Positions 35,378-47,225 of a stretch of DNA of 64,000 bases are shown here, in pieces (positions within the stretch are counted from its first letter, which is position 1; each line of letters starts with the position of its first letter). A program made the position numbers and the translations under genes. Below the pieces are notes generated by a model. That model had not been told where the DNA came from and searched no databases. It saw only the letters and a program-made list of their open reading frames with translations. Source of the DNA: Orobanche coerulescens. Its lineage: Eukaryota; Streptophyta; Magnoliopsida; Lamiales; Orobanchaceae. Location: assembly GCA_033398695.1 (NCBI GenBank), contig CM065806.1, positions 37,783,001 to 37,847,000 on the forward strand. Direction: 5' to 3'.

Positions 35378-35868
35378 AGTAGTTCATCAGGAAAAACGTC
35401 TGGAAACTCATTCACCACCGGAATGTTTGTGATTGCAAGTTGTGAAGTGTCCTTTCGAAGAACATAACACCAGTAGTATTCATTTCGAGAGCTGTAGGAG
35501 GCTTCTGATGTGATAATGCTGAGAGAACCTTTTGTACTGAAGTGTTCACGTCCGCTGATGACATGTGTGGTACCATCATGAGCCGAAATGGAGATAGTCA
35601 GGTGATAGGTATCCAAGATCGTTCTGTGCAATGGCATCCAGTCCATACCTAATATGATATCTTCATTCTGGAGCGGGAAGACCATAAGATTAGCGGTCCA
35701 GCTGTGATCGTCGATGCAGATCCGACAGTCTCGAACCTTTTGATCACCGCTTAATCTACTACCCTCGGGTAGTTTTACGGTAAAGGGATCACAAGGTACA
35801 CAAACAAGATTTAAGCGTTCAACACATTCCACAGATATAAACGAATGGGTGGCTCCGATACCATTTTC
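35278..35868 (-). pseudogene. Element C protease fused directly to the PBS, gag missing
   Basis: The protease reads GATHSFISVECVERLNL and IILGMDWMPLHR, ending at [13 protein letters not shown] before a frameshift. Just before GATHSF, where relatives have VLFDSG, the DNA is the PBS itself (minus strand ATGGTATCGGAGCC). So the catalytic Asp-Ser-Gly is partly replaced (NGIGATHS), and both Gag and the first protease residues are lost. The open frame continues backwards into the LTR without an ATG before a TGA at about 35977, so no start codon is available. The protease is therefore inactive. Confidence 0.88.
35852..35863 (-). other. PBS of element C
   Basis: The minus strand reads TGGTATCGGAGC, six bases from the LTR. 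Its last bases GGAGC are shared with the protease Gly-Ala codons at the deletion junction. Confidence 0.85.
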
Positions 35869-38100
35869 TGTAACACCCCCAAAATATCCCGAGGTATTAC
35901 AATGCCGTGAATCCCACGTGGGACCCACAAGGCTAATTAAAAAAAATAGGCATTTTAAGAAAATCGTGATAAAACCTCAAATTCAAGGGTTACATGACGT
36001 GAAAGGAAAGATTTAAGGAAAAAATGTAATTCGAAGAATTATTACACAACAAATGTTTTTCAAAAAAAAACAATCTATTCCAATTTAAGCAACGGTTAAA
36101 GATAATCCCAACACCGCTCAAGTCTGACCGGACCCCTCGGGAATGTCCTGCACATGATGAACAATTTTACCTGGTATGACGAGTCATACCAGGTAACCAG
36201 AGTCAGAGAATGCATATCAAATAACAACTACTAACAACAGTATACGACATTTTTACAATCACCGTACCTAGTAATCACAAGGAATATTTCACCACTTTAC
36301 CGACGTGTCTCTCTCTTTATCACATAAACCCCCAAGGTCGCAACCAAGGGTCACGGAAGTATCCAAACGGGAATACCCCGGAACATAGGTGCCCAATTCG
36401 GGTCTTACCCCCTAACACATTTCCACGCGGGTACCATACAGGTTTTATCCCCAACACATCGGCCCATTTATACATCTTTAGAGAAAGACAACGTCGGCTT
36501 TTATCAAAATGGCACGTACACACATATGGTATAACATTGATATTAGAAATTCACGAGCAAGATTTCACTTGCCTGTGATCCGATAGTAGGTGCTTTATGA
36601 TAACGAAGTCCCCACGCCCGTTCGAGCTTAACCTAGCCACGAAACATCCGATTAACACCTCGTACGGACCATAATGAATAAAACTAGTCTCCCTTTTCTA
36701 ACCGGATTCCTAGTGTAGTTTTATTTGTCGGTATGAGTATCGCTTTCCAAGTTTTCAAGTGTCGTACCATTATCTCGTTCAATCTTATAGTTAACGTTAG
36801 GTATATCGATTTATTCAAGAAGATAATCCTACCATTCTTCGGTTGTCAATGGATTATTATGGCGAAATCGAATCCTATGCTTTCTATTATAATTCTATAT
36901 TCGAATACTACAATCGGAATTTTATTGCACAATAACTCCGGTGGTTTAACAACCCATATTGATTATACTATCGAATTACTTCCTTAGTTTTGCTAAGTGT
37001 CAAAAATCAAAGGTGAGGGTAGCTACGAACAATGGAACATACGGTGACGGATTACTATGAATTTGCCCACAATTGATTCGTCAAATTTTACATTCCTAGT
37101 GATGATTTGAAGTGAAATTTCGTTTGTATGAAACTAAACATATAAGAAACGGAATTTACGGTTACCACAATTTCATCCGACAAGATTGTCTATGAAGTTT
37201 AGCAAAATCTACCCCATACCCGCAATATAACAAGTATAACTAAGAAAACATCGAAGATATAACTCCAGGGATTGGTGGCTTACCTTTGGAAGAAGAAGAA
37301 TAGTGAAGATAGTTGGCGGATTCACAAGAACTACGAGGAGAACGAGAAGTGACTTGAACGACTTGGATAATCTTCACCGAAGCTCAAGAATCTACCTCCT
37401 CAATGTTAATTCAAGTGTTGAAGGCTTAAGAACCAGGTATAGGGCTAGGAATTTCTCCAAGGGTAGTAGTGACTTGGTGTTGGGACGTGCAAATGAAGAA
37501 GGGAGTTATCATTTTATAAAACTGGATTTAGATAACGTACGTTAACGATAAGAGTGTTACGTACGTAAGGTGTATTACGACGTAACGGCGATGACAACGC
37601 ACGTAAGGAACTAATCGCCGAAATGTGCCCAAGTGTTACGACGTTAATTCTTGGGCATTACGTACGTAACAAGCAATTGACTCGTTTGTCATCTAGCCCA
37701 CCGAAAGTAGCCTGTCCGTGTCAAAGGAAGATTACGGTGGGAGACCGACCTACCCGTTACGCACGTAATGTGGCCGCCTTAACGTACGTAACCATTGAAA
37801 TTTAGCGTCACGTTAGGCATGGGTTATAGCGCACGTTAGGCGTAAATTTTAGCCTCAAACACATTCTAACCATCTCGGTGACCATCCCTTCCGCCACAAC
37901 AATTATCGGGGAACAAGACGTTGGCCACCGTCATATTCGCACCGACGATCGTCTCACGGCATCAAGGTGTGTCACCCTCGTTTCGTTCACATTGTACAAT
38001 TATATAGCACTCAATGGAATACATAAATAGAAATGACGTCATATTACCAAACATTCATACAGTACGAAGTAATCAAGCATGGAATACCGGAGGTATTACA
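35869..38100 (-). repeat. 5' LTR of element C
   Basis: It is 2232 bp long, the same ends as the 3' LTR, followed by CAAAA. Hairpin at 36167-36196. Confidence 0.92.
37525..37850 (-). promoter_or_regulatory. TTACGTACGTAA palindrome array with TATA box, element C 5' LTR
   Basis: It includes AACGTACGTT, GTTACGTACGTAA, ATTACGTACGTAAC, GTTACGCACGTAA and TTAACGTACGTAAC. The TATA box TTTTATAAAATG (minus strand, about 37511-37522) follows at once. The sites here are mostly full-length. Confidence 0.65.
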
Positions 38101-38344
38101 CAAAATCATACTAGGGTCAAAGGAGTTCTTACCTCTTGAAGATTCAAGCACTCTAATCCGAAAACCACGTGTTAGATCCGCAATCCGAGCCACACGATCG
38201 AAAAGAGATGAAGAAATTTACACAATCAAGTGATAGATGGAGGAAATCTCCCTCTGAAGCCACTCTCTCTCGTACGGTTGAAGAATGGAAGGGAAATGAG
38301 TGACTCTCGCTGAATAAAAACGCAGATATAGCGTTGACCGCGTT

Positions 38345-38690
38345 GTGTGCCGCGGCTCAGCTGAACTGTGCCGCGGCACAGGGCTAAAAATTGCGCCCAG
38401 TGATCGGTAGACCGCTCGTTGTGCCGCAGCCCAGACTCGGCATGTGCCGCGGCCCTGCCGGACTGTGCCACGGCACGCGGTACAGTAGGTTTTGGCCGGT
38501 AAGTGCCACACGGGTGTGCCGCGGCCCGGACAAGTGTGCCGCGGCCCGGACAAGTGTGCCGCGGCAGTGACTCAGCAGTGTGCCGCGGCGCACAATCCTT
38601 GTGCCGCGGCTCACGGTACAGTCTGCTCGGCCAGCAACTGGGCAATGTGTGTGCCGCGGTGCACAATCCTTGTGCCGCGGCCCACACCCC
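38345..38690 (-). promoter_or_regulatory. GTGCCGCGGCAC array, element B shared LTR
   Basis: About a dozen copies of TGTGCCGCGGC with variants (CCGCAG, CCACGG, CGCGGTG) lie 490-830 bp from the LTR start. They are followed on the minus strand by CGCTATATCTGCGTTTTTATT, a TATA-like region. High GC makes long spurious open frames on both strands here. Confidence 0.6.
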
Positions 38691-39179
38691 CCCTTGGGTC
38701 CCAAAATGACGAAAAATGATCCGGAAAGAGAATAAAAGCAATAGGAATCGATATTTGGGCAACAATAACACGAAATGGAAGTACGGAACCCCAAAACGAT
38801 CTGAGGTACACAACCAAAGTTGAACAAGGAACAAATTCCCTAAACTTCTAGGAAATTACAAAAATGGCCCAAACATCCGAAAATCACGATACAACGTCGG
38901 ATTAATAATCCGAAACTCACAACATGCTCTACTTAATCATACGAACTCATGGAAGAAAGAAAATGACGAAATCGAACGAGTTTAATGAGAATCGAATACA
39001 CATGAGACAAAATATAACACAAGATGAAATTACGTAAAAACATCATCGAGACCCGTCTAAGCGGAGAAACTCCAAGAACAAAATAGATTCAGAATTCCAA
39101 AACAGTGCCAAGCGAGTTGTCCGAAATGAATATACACCAAAAATAGAAATTACTAAAAATAGAAAACTCGGATATTACA

Positions 39180-39838
39180 TTATCTCCCCCTAAAAATAAG
39201 TTTCGTCCCGAAACTTACAACACGAATAACTCGGGGTATCTCGACCTCATACTCTCCTCCGTTTCCCACGTGGCTTCCTCGGATCCATGCCTCGACCACT
39301 GCACTTTGACCAAAGGAATGGTTTTGTGCCTGGGTTGCTTCACCCAACGCTCTAAGATCTGACTCGGCCTCTCCTCGAAGGTAATGTCGGGCCCCAACTC
39401 GATCTCTCCAAAATCAATAATATGTCTAGGGTCCGATACGTACTTCCTAAGATGGGAAACATGAAATACGTTATGCACGTGGCTCAGGGACGGTGGCAAA
39501 CCTAACCGATATGCAAGCTCTCCCACTCTCTCTAGAATCTCAAACGGTCCAATAAATCTCGGACTAAGTTTACCCTTCCGACCGAAGCGGTAAACTCCCC
39601 GTGTCGGCGACACCTTAAGCAACACATGGTCTCCTACCTCAAACTCCAACGGCCGGCGATGTGTATCGGCATAAGACTTCTGCCGACTCTGGGCCGTCAA
39701 CAATCTACCACGAATCAGGGCAATCTTCTCTCTCGTCTCAACTATCATGTCGGGCTCGGTACCACTCAGCTCGGACGCATCGTTCCAACACAACGGCGAT
39801 CTACACCTTCTCCCATATAATGCCTCAAATGGTGCCAT
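39180..39838 (-). pseudogene. Element B complete copy: integrase C-terminus and chromodomain-like tail
   Basis: The frame (39838-39215) follows the catalytic core after one TAG and reads [73 protein letters not shown], then PSQILERWVKQ and [21 protein letters not shown]. The HNVFHVSHLR block is the GPY/F-type integrase end, and the last part is the Tekay-type chromodomain-like tail. The polypurine tract follows at 39180-39195. Confidence 0.9.
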
Positions 39839-39844
39839 TTTAAT

Positions 39845-40708
39845 CTAGGCGTGCCAACTATTGTTGTACGTGAACTCGATTAACGGCAAGTACGACTCCC
39901 AATCATCCTTCCAATCTAAAGCACAGGCTCGTAACATATCCTCTAGCGTCTGTATCGTCCGCTCAGACTGTCCGTCTGTCTGAGGGTGGTAGGATGTACT
40001 AAGTCTCAACTCGGTTCCCAAAGCTCTATGAACGGCCTGCCAAAAATGTGATATGAACCGGCCATCACGATCCGAAACAATACTCTTAGGGGTCCCATGT
40101 AATCTCACGATCTCCGCAATAAACACTCGTGCAAGCCTCTCTGGCCCCCAAGTGTCCTTAATACTTAGAAAATGAGTTGATTTGGTTAGTCGATCGACAA
40201 CGACCCAAATCATGTTCATTCGAGTCCGAGTCTTAGGCATACCGGTAATGAAATCCATAGAAATATCCTCCCATTTCCACTCTGGGATAGGAAGTGGTCG
40301 TAACAGCCCTGCGGGTCGTTGATGCTCGATCTTAACCTCCTGACAGGTCAGACACCTCGACACAAACTCGCTAACGTCTGTCTTCAAATTACTCCACCAG
40401 TAGTTGCTCCTCACATCCTTGTACATTTTACTCGTACCAGGATGTATGGAGTAAGGTGTAGCATGAGCTTCACTCAAGATCTTCTGTCTCAGCTCAACAA
40501 CACTCGGTACATAAAGTCTAACGCGAAACCTCAAAACTCCATCATCGTGAACCACAAATCCAGGGGCTTTCCCCTTCCTCACATCCTCCCTCAGCTGGAC
40601 TAAAAACGGATCATCATACTGTTTTGCCTTGATATCATCAGTCAAGGACGAAGTGATCTCCAATGCACATAACTGGCCCTGGACTCTCTGAACCCAAACC
40701 TCGATATT
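39845..40708 (-). pseudogene. Element B complete copy: integrase
   Basis: It has the zinc finger [11 protein letters not shown]...CLTCQEVK and catalytic residues in ISMDFITGMP, IVSDRDGRF and GQSERTIQTL. It lies in the same frame as the upstream RT/RNase H, from which it is separated only by a TAG at 40709-40711. A second TAG at 39845-39847 stands where Ser is expected (NNSWHA-stop-IKMAPF). Confidence 0.9.
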
Positions 40709-42649
40709 CTAGCAAATAAAATCTCGCTGGATCCTACTCTGTGGTGTAAGTACCTCTAACATCTGTAATGCCATCGGCTTCCGGCTCAACGCATCAGCCA
40801 CTACGTTAGCCTTACCCGGATGGTAAAGTATCTCGAGGTTGTAATCTTTAATTAGCTCCAACCACCTGCGCTGTCTCATATTCGACTCTTTCTGACTGAA
40901 GATATACTTCAGACTCTTGTGGTCCGTAAAAATCTTACACAACGATCCATAGAGATAATGTCTCCATATCTTTAAGGCAAAAACGACCGCGGCTAACTCT
41001 AAATCGTGCGTGGGGTAATTCGCCTCATACGGTTTCAACTGGCGGGACGCATAAGCAATCACCCTGTCTCTCTGCATCAAAAAAAATCCGAGCCCGAGGC
41101 CCGAAGCATTGCTATATACCACAAAATCCTCATTCCCCTGAGGCAACGCTAACACGGGTGCGGTAGTTAGTCGTCTCTTCAATTCGTCAAAACTACTCTG
41201 TCGGTCTGCGGTCCACTCGAATTTCTGAGTCTTCTGGAGCAACTGAGTGAGTGGTCTAGCGATCTTAGAAAATACCTCAACAAATCTACGGTAATAACCA
41301 GCAAGACCCAGAAAACTCCTCACTTCCTTCACGTTTTTGGGCGGTTCCCAAGCCATCACTGCCTCTATTTTCTGTGGATCCACCCGAACTCCTTCTGCTG
41401 AAATCACATGCCCGAGGAACATCACCTCCTTGAGCCAAAACTCACACTTAGAGAACTTCTCATACAACTGCTCAGCTCTCAAAATGTCTAATATAATCCG
41501 GAGATGTAAGGCATGCTCCTCCCGACTCCGTGAGTAGATCAGAATGTCATCGATAAAGACGACTACGAATTTATCTAGATACTCAATAAAAACTTTGTTC
41601 ATTAACTTCATGAACACTGCTGGGGCATTGGTTAGCCCGAAAGGCATAACCACAAACTCGTAATGGCCATATCTCGTCCGAAAGGCAGCTTTCGGTATAT
41701 CGATGTCCCGAATCCTCAACTGGTAGTATCCCGATCGCAAATCAATCTTCGAAAAGACTGTCGTCCCCTGAAGCTGATCAAACAAGTCGTCGATCCGGGG
41801 CAAAGGGTATTTATGTTTGATGGTCAGCTTGTTTAATTCTCGATAATCGATGCATAAACGAAGCGACCCATCCTTCTTCTTAACAAAAAGTACGGGCGCA
41901 CCCCAAGGCGATGTGCTCGGTCGAATATACCCTTTATCTAACAATTCTCCCAACTGATTCTTCAACTCTAACATCTCCGACGGTGCCATACGGTACGGTG
42001 CTCGAGAAATAGGGGCTGCATTCGGCTCAAGATCGATAGGAAACTCCACCTCTCGCTGCGGTGGTAACCCCGGCAAGTCGTCTGGGAAAACATCGGGATA
42101 CTCACTAACAACTGGAATTGACGACATGTCAACTCCACCATCCTCCGCCTGCAGAGCGTAACTCCAATAGCCGACACAACCCTGGTTCAGAAGTTTCATC
42201 GCCTTTAAGGCGCTAATCACACTCCCTGATTTCCCCGGCTTTCGACCGATGAGGGTATGCTCGGTGCCGTCCTCGTCTACTATCGAGATGGTACGAGTCC
42301 GATAGTTCATGATAGCACCATGGCGCTCTAACCAATCCTCCCCGAGGATTAAATCCTCACCCTTAAGGTCTATAACAATGAGATTTGAGGGCCAATCTCG
42401 GCTCCCGATCCTCACGGGGCAATCCCTAACTTCCCGGTCCCCAACCATACGATCCCCGCTAGGCGTACCCACCACAAACGGTTCACACTCAAACAAGCAG
42501 TTAAAGCCAATACGATTCACACAATCCGATGCAATAAAGGAATGGGTAGCACCCGAATCAAAAAGCACGGAAACTAGATGAGTAAGGATCTGAGTGGTAC
42601 CTGACGCCACCGGAATGTCCACCTCCTCTGTGCGCCTCATCTGGTACAA
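40709..42649 (-). pseudogene. Element B complete copy: protease, RT and RNase H (longest open frame)
   Basis: This 646-residue open stretch carries the protease ([26 protein letters not shown]), the RT entry ([27 protein letters not shown]), RT motifs ([26 protein letters not shown], catalytic [39 protein letters not shown]) and RNase H ([14 protein letters not shown] [48 protein letters not shown]). It is not a whole gene. Gag lies upstream in the same polyprotein but is broken by a stop at about 42809 (a zinc-knuckle Cys to stop). The frame continues after its TAG into integrase. Confidence 0.92.
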
Positions 42650-43830
42650 TCGGGGGTGAACTGAACCCGAACTCGAGGCTGCGCGGCGATCCGGCTGTCC
42701 CCGACCCCTACCACGGCCCGAACCCTGCGGAACATGAGTAGCTGGAGTATTGTGATCCCTCTGATCGGTAGTGGTAGTCGGAACTCTAGCGGCCCTGGTG
42801 GCTCTCTCCTAATGAGCTGCCCGATGCGCGGTCTGTCCACAATTAAAGCAATTAACGGGAGGATAAGGGCAATCCTTCATCAAATGCTCATATTGGTTGC
42901 AGTTAAAACAAACCCTGCCGCCAGAAGCAACGGACTGAACTGAACGATTACCCTGAGATCCACCGGCCTGATGGAACGGCGTCTTCCCCGGTATGGGAGC
43001 AGAACGAGACCTCTAAAACTGACCACCCTTCCCGGAATCCACCGATATTCTTCTACTTCTTAGCTTCCGAAACCGACTCTGATTCCGGAACGGCCATCTC
43101 GATCGCTAGAGCACGATCCTGGTATTCCTTCAAAGTGGCACATATGAACGGCGCCATACTCTGGCTAATATGCGGCTTCATTCGCATATTGAAGTAACGG
43201 ATTTTATCAGCCTCCGTTCTTATTGATCTCTTACGAAACCCAACTGCTGATTGTAAGAAATGATGGCCTGAGAAATAGGCACATCCTGAGGTGTAGCGGT
43301 GAAGAATTCCACAATTCTGCGCTCCTTGACTGGCGGCGGACAATACTCTGCTTCCATAGCAGCCTTGAATTCCTCCCAAGTAGCTCGACGGTCTCTAGGC
43401 ACAACGGCCTCCCACCATTCCGCAGCTTCCTTATCCAGGAGGTACTGGGCAATATGTACCCTCCTGTCTTCAGGACAAGCTACGGCATTAAAGGTCCTAG
43501 ACAACTGAAAGAGCGAATTCTCCCAACCGAGGGAGTCAGAAGATCCGGAGAAATGAGGAGGGTGCATCTTAGTCACCGTCTGAAGCCACTTACTAGCTTC
43601 CTCTTCAGGTGTCGGGGGCGGATTCTGGCGTCCACCCTAAGCTATCTGAGCAAGCTGGGCTACTAACTGCTGAAGTACGGCAGAGCTCTGCGTCGGCATT
43701 ATTACCCGACGGCACCGAGTGAGAGGCCGAGTCCGCAGAGGATCGAGAAAGTGAGCCCTCTTCATTATCGCACTCGACCACGGCCTCGGCCGCGTCCCCT
43801 AGCTGGTCTACCACGACGACCTCTCAACAT
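42650..43830 (-). pseudogene. Element B complete copy: gag, several frameshifts
   Basis: The start codon at 43830 matches the other copy. The Gag core (HFSGSSDSLGWENSLFQL, EAAEWWEAVV, TATPQDVPISQAI) is readable, but small indels near 43680-43770, 43220-43230 and 43010-43040 change frame. The zinc-knuckle region follows, and the second knuckle has a TAG in place of the last Cys-Glu text at about 42809. Confidence 0.85.
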
Positions 43831-44064
43831 ACTAGAGGAAGAATGAAAAGAACAAGATCAGAAAGATTCACAATTGACAAAGTTGGTATCACAATTCACA
43901 ATCTCAAACGTAGGAAAACGAATACAGAAATATAAGAGTTCGAGGAGACTTACAGCCACGGGTCGTACGGAAAGACGGTAGCATGATGATATTAGGCTCA
44001 ATGACTGACTCTAATGACACAACCGACAGACCCAAAAGTTTACCGACAGCCTAGGTATTCAAAA

Positions 44065-44081
44065 CCTAATCTCCGATACCA
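44065..44081 (-). other. PBS of the complete element B copy
   Basis: The minus strand reads TGGTATCGGAGATTAGG, close to the tRNA-Met complement, four bases from the LTR. Confidence 0.8.
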
Positions 44082-44085
44082 TAAA

Positions 44086-46337
44086 TGTAACACCCCAATT
44101 CACAACTGGGACATTACACGCCGTAGAATCCTCGTGAGGTCTACCAGGCTAACACATGACATATAAACCACAATGTAATCACAAATGATGCACTCAAAAG
44201 TAAATAAGGTCGTGGCCTCGGCCAAAACATTTTAACGGCGTACATGAGTAGAAGTTAAATACCAATCCATTGCCCATGCAGGGGACTTAAACCAAGTTTC
44301 AAAGTAACACTCTAACTCCAGTACTCGACAAATGTAATGATAAAACATAAAAATACAGACTCGAGCCACATCATCAAGCTAGCCCATCCTTTGCGTGCGT
44401 GTCCCGTGCCTGCTCCTCAGCTCTCCCGGTACCTGAAATGCATAAGACGCATTTCCCCCATTTAAGGGGTTAGCATTCGAATAGCTAGTGCAAGTACACA
44501 ATTACACAACATTATATACAAAAACGGTTTTACACCATCATCTCAATCAGAAATCATTTGCCATAAATATTCCGGAATACTACCTTGGCAAGCAAGTCAG
44601 TTCCAATCATCACGATATCACAAAATCACAACTGGTATCCCGTGGCCGTACCCCTTAGTATCGACCCCCATACATCCCGTCGAACGCTCCGGGTGGGATA
44701 CCACTTCCGCGGCCGTACCCCTTAGTATCGACCCCCAGACATCCCGTCGGACATTCCGGGTGGAAGTTCAATCACACACGCACCCAAGTCCACTTCCACG
44801 GCCGTACCCCTTAGTATCGACCCCCAGACATCCCGTCGGACACTCCGGGTGGAAGGAACACAACTCACGCACCCAAAAATCACAATTCATCATTCATTTC
44901 GAAAATCACAACATACATAACGAAATGTAATACATGTACTTGCCTTGAACACGATGAAACAAGGGAAACAACGAAGGAATAGGTTTTGGTCCGAACAATC
45001 CTCCCAAATCCGCTCCTAACACAATAACGGTATACAACAAGCCTCAATAATGCGGAAAGGTAAGAATTAATCCTAATTCTACCCGTTGGGGCAATTCATC
45101 GGACACCAAGAGTGCATAAGGAAATGAAATCGGTCAACGGTGAAATAACGGGATTTCATCCCAACCAATAACAAGAAAACCAAAGGTCACGTGTATACTA
45201 TCAAAATCTAATAACAACATCGGTTAATTCGGATTAAAACACAAGATCACCACCAAACCCTCCCCAAAATCATACTAGGGTCAAAGGAGTTCTTACCTCT
45301 TGAAGATTCAAGCACTCTAATCCGAAAACCACGTGTTAGATCCGCAATCCGAGCCACACGATCGAAAAGAGATGAAGAAATTTACATAATCAAGTGATAG
45401 ATGGAGGAAATCTCCCTCTCAAGCCACTCTCTCTCGTACTGTTGAAGAAAGGAAGGGAAATGAGTGACTCTCGCTGAATAAAAACGCAGATATAGCGCCG
45501 ATCACAGGTGCCGCGGCTCACCAATCAGCCGCGGCATAGGGCCAAAAATTGCGCCCAGTGATTGGCAGACCGCTCGTTGTGCCGCGGCCCATTCGAAGTG
45601 TACCGCGGCCCAGACTCGGCATGTGCCGCGGCCCTTCCGGACTGTGCCGCGGCACGCGGTACAGTATGTTTTGGCCGGTAAGTGCCACACGGGTGTGCCG
45701 CGGCCCGGACAAGTGTGCCGCGGCCCGGACAAGTGTGCCGCGGCAGTGACTCGGTAGTGTGCCGCGGCACACGGTACAGTCTGCTCGGCCAGCAACTGGG
45801 CAATGTGTGTGCCGCGGCGCACAATCCTTGTGCCGCGGCCCACACCCCCCATTGGGTCCCAAAATGACGAAAAATAATCCGGAAAGAGAATAAAAGCAAT
45901 AGGAATCGATATTTGGGCAACAATAACACGAAATGGAAGTACGGAACCCAAAAACGATCTGAGGTACACAACCAAAGTCGAACAAGGAACAAATTCCCTA
46001 AACTTCTAGGAAATTACAAAAACGGCCCAAACATCCGAAAATCACGATACAACGTCGGATTAACAATCCGAAACTCACAACATGCTATACTCAATCATAC
46101 GAACTCATGGAAGTAAGAAAATGACGAAATCGAATGAGTTTAATGAGAATCAAATACACATGAGACAAAATATAACACAAGATGAAATTACGTAAAAACA
46201 TCATCGAGACCCGTCTAAGCGGAGAAACTCCAAGAACAAAATAGATTCAAAATTCCAAAACAGTGCCAAGCGAGTTGTCCGAAACGAATATACACCAAAA
46301 ATAGAAATTACTAAAAATAGAAAACGCGGATATTACA
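44086..46337 (-). repeat. 5' LTR of element B
   Basis: It is 2252 bp long, TGTAACACCCCAATT to GGATATTACA. It has a hairpin pair at about 44456-44488, a minisatellite at 44630-44855 and a GCCGCGGC array at 45508-45845. Its right flank gtttg would be the target duplication. The partner copy is lost with the deleted left end. Confidence 0.9.
45508..45845 (-). promoter_or_regulatory. GTGCCGCGGCAC array, element B 5' LTR
   Basis: This array is nearly the same as at 38345-38690, but some repeats are gained or lost (an extra CATTCGAAGTGTACCGCGGCC near 45590 and one fewer unit near 45760), showing repeat-number change. The TATA-like CGCTATATCTGCG lies just downstream on the minus strand. Confidence 0.6.
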
Positions 46338-47225
46338 GTTTGGGGTATCGACTTCATGGGTCTATTTTCCTCATCATTCGGGAATAAGTACATTCTACTA
46401 GCGGTCGAGTACGTATCTCGATGGGTCGAGACAATTTCTTCCCCAACAAATGATGCTCAAATAGTAATGAAATTTTTAAAGAAGAACATCTTTTGCCGAT
46501 TCGGAACTCCAAGAGCGTTAATCAGTGATCGGGGATCGCATTTTGTCAACAAAATCATGAATAAACGTCTTCAGAAATATGTGGTCCGATCAAAGAAATC
46601 ATTGGCCTATCATCCACAAGCAAATGGACAAGCCTAAGCGGCCAACAAAGAGATTAAGTTAATCCTAAAAAAGACGGTGAGTACATCTCGGAAAGATTGC
46701 TCATCCAAGCTCGACGATGCACTTTGGGCTTATCGTACGGCCTATAAAACTCCTTTGGGAACATCTCCCTATCAACTCATATTTGGGAAATCATATCACC
46801 TACCTTTGGAATTGGAGCATAAGGCGATGTGGGTGGTGAAAAGAATAAATTTGGATTTTGAGGCCGCCGGAAAGAAAAGATTGCTAGAGCTAAATGAGTT
46901 GGAAGAATTTCGGGATGAATGCTACGAAAACTCTCGAATCTACAAAGAGAGATATAAAATATGGCACGATAAGATGATCGTTAAACGTGAATTTATGCCG
47001 GGGCAACAAGTACTTCTCTATAATTCAAGATTAAAATTGTTCCCCGGAAAATTAAAATCAAGATGGTCAGGTCCATTCGTGATCAAGAAAGTACTTCCAC
47101 CCAGAATAGTCGAGCTCATGAGCAGAGACGGAGAGCTATTTAAAGTTAACAAACAACGAGTCAAACACTACTATCATCCCAATCAAAAGAAAGCCATATC
47201 CGTAATAACTTTGATCGAGCCATAA
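46338..47225 (+). pseudogene. Element G integrase, N-terminus missing
   Basis: It starts in the catalytic core with [10 protein letters not shown] (first Asp), then [12 protein letters not shown] (second Asp) and HPQANGQA, where a TAA at about 46635 stands in place of the catalytic Glu (GQAE context). It continues DDALWAYRTAYKTPLGTSPYQL (GTSPY typical of Athila/Tat), LELEHKAMWVVK, FMPGQQVLLYNSRLKLFPGKLKSRWSGPF and ends LIEP-stop. The zinc finger and the preceding RNase H were lost at the element B junction. Confidence 0.9.

Larger units (their letters stand above)
30279..38100 (-). mobile_element. Element C: gag-less Tekay-like retrotransposon
   Basis: C is flanked by CAAAA at 30274-30278 and 38101-38105 and has two LTRs of 2.2 kb that look nearly identical apart from clustered small indels. 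The internal region is only 3366 bp (32503-35868). It runs straight from the PBS into the protease, so Gag and its zinc knuckles are absent. RT, RNase H and integrase follow, all with frame defects. Complete flanking repeats and similar LTRs mean a fairly recent insertion. It is the youngest layer of the A > G > B > C nest. The order on the minus strand (PBS at 35852-35863, PPT at about 32503-32520) fixes orientation. Confidence 0.9.
29095..39179 (-). repeat. Shared LTR of element B, interrupted by element C
   Basis: The LTR runs 29095-30278 and continues 38106-39179, about 2258 bp after removing C and one CAAAA. The joined sequence matches the uninterrupted LTR at 44086-46337 across the junction (ccctccccaaaatcatactagg at about 45258). 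It has a hairpin pair at 29466-29497, a minisatellite at 29640-29865 and a GCCGCGGC array at 38345-38690. The right edge has the polypurine tract (TATTTTTAGGGGGAGATAAT on the minus strand). Confidence 0.9.
26500..46337 (-). mobile_element. Element B: tandem Tekay chromovirus pair sharing one LTR
   Basis: From right to left: 5' LTR (44086-46337), full internal region (44085-39180), shared LTR (39179-29095, split by element C) and a truncated second internal region (29094-26500). The shared LTR has a PBS on its low side and a polypurine tract on its high side. Gag, protease, RT, RNase H, integrase and a chromodomain-like tail are present in the complete copy. The truncated copy ends within RT. 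The two gag-pol copies look very similar. Element G sequence flanks both ends (…gtacacac at 26497 and gtttggggtatcgac at 46338). Tekay assignment follows the LTR type, Gag start MLRGRRGR, PBS and C-terminus. Confidence 0.88.

Noticed and set aside
35868..35979. Start codon for element C pol inside the LTR
   Set aside because: I checked the open frame back into the LTR. It meets a TGA at about 35977 before any ATG, so the only candidates are non-standard codons.
38218..38834. Several overlapping long frames on both strands
   Set aside because: They are produced by GC-rich GTGCCGCGGCAC repeats that lack stop codons. The same is true at 45502-45992.
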